Source: Rickettsiaceae bacterium (lineage in GTDB: Bacteria; Pseudomonadota; Alphaproteobacteria; Rickettsiales; Rickettsiaceae). Taken from it: a stretch of 16,495 nucleotides of DNA. Location of the stretch: assembly GCA_021741285.1 (NCBI GenBank), contig JAIOYD010000009.1, positions 1-16,495 of the forward strand. Reading direction: 5' to 3'. This document shows, in pieces, positions 16,361 through 16,495 of this stretch. The notes under the pieces are model-generated. The model did no database searches, was not told the origin of the DNA, and saw only the letters and a list, made by a program, of their open reading frames with translations. A program made the translations under genes and the position numbers. Numbering within the stretch: the stretch's first letter is position 1; each line of letters starts with the position of its first letter.

Positions 16361-16495
16361 GACCTCTTGCATAACCGCAGGGATTGATTAAACTGGTTGC
16401 TTTTAAAGCAAGGATATTAGATGAGGTTTGAACAAATAAAGTGTGAAGCCCAAGAAGAGTTTCGCAGATTGACGGGAATCAAGCGCACAACGTTT
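16361..16495 (+). mobile_element. Left end of an IS5-type insertion sequence, cut by the window edge
   Basis: From about 16361 the sequence GACCTCTTGCATAAC looks like the terminal inverted repeat seen on IS5-type elements of Rickettsiales. It is followed after about 45 bases by a transposase start. The exact boundary and the target duplication cannot be set because the other end is outside the window. The call rests on remembered end sequences and the transposase. Confidence 0.6.
16421..16495 (+). CDS. IS5-type transposase, N-terminal fragment
   Basis: The ATG at 16421, with AAGGA 7 bases upstream, opens a frame that runs off the right edge after 25 codons. The residues FRRLTGIKRTTF are typical of the helix-turn-helix region at the start of IS5-family DDE transposases common in Rickettsiales and their relatives. 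The catalytic DDE domain is outside the window, so intactness cannot be judged. Confidence 0.7.
   Translation, partial: MRFEQIKCEAQEEFRRLTGIKRTTF

Overview
The window reads as a conserved, AT-rich chromosomal segment of an alphaproteobacterium, most likely a member of the Rickettsiales. This rests on the protein style of the succinate dehydrogenase subunits, the division genes, a DUF2608 protein and an IS5-type transposase start. It is a judgement from remembered protein families, not a database result. Almost every gene is on the minus strand, so the order of transcription runs from high to low coordinates. Only qmcA and the right-hand IS are on the plus strand.

Right part (about 15.3 kb down to 5.25 kb): mraZ, rsmH, ftsL, ftsI, murE, murF and mraY form the first half of a division and cell-wall (dcw) cluster. 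Several junctions abut or overlap. After mraY the usual murD, ftsW, murG and murC are absent. In their place, 3 to 5 bases apart, follow queE, queC (queuosine precursor synthesis) and a RimJ/RimL-type acetyltransferase. Upstream of mraZ lies a row of five TGG-type repeats spaced exactly 10 bp apart, which fits the known MraZ operator. The divergent gene on the other side of this region is a stomatin-like SPFH protein (qmcA type).

Left part (about 5.2 kb down to 0.39 kb): a secreted DUF2608/HAD-like protein with a substituted active-site motif comes first. Then follow the complete succinate dehydrogenase genes sdhC, sdhD, sdhA and sdhB (respiratory complex II), and a small exported two-helix membrane protein with a VirB2/TrbC-pilin-like layout.

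Both edges cut into insertion sequences. Bases 1-52 hold the start of a transposase-like gene read leftwards. From about base 16361 an IS5-type element begins, read rightwards. No rRNA, tRNA, CRISPR array or phage gene was recognised.

The window is mostly housekeeping. The points most worth checking are the phased MraZ boxes, the dcw-queuosine junction, the HAD motif change in the DUF2608 protein, the VirB2-like small protein, a palindrome-containing promoter candidate before ftsI, and the hairpin over the start of the left transposase.
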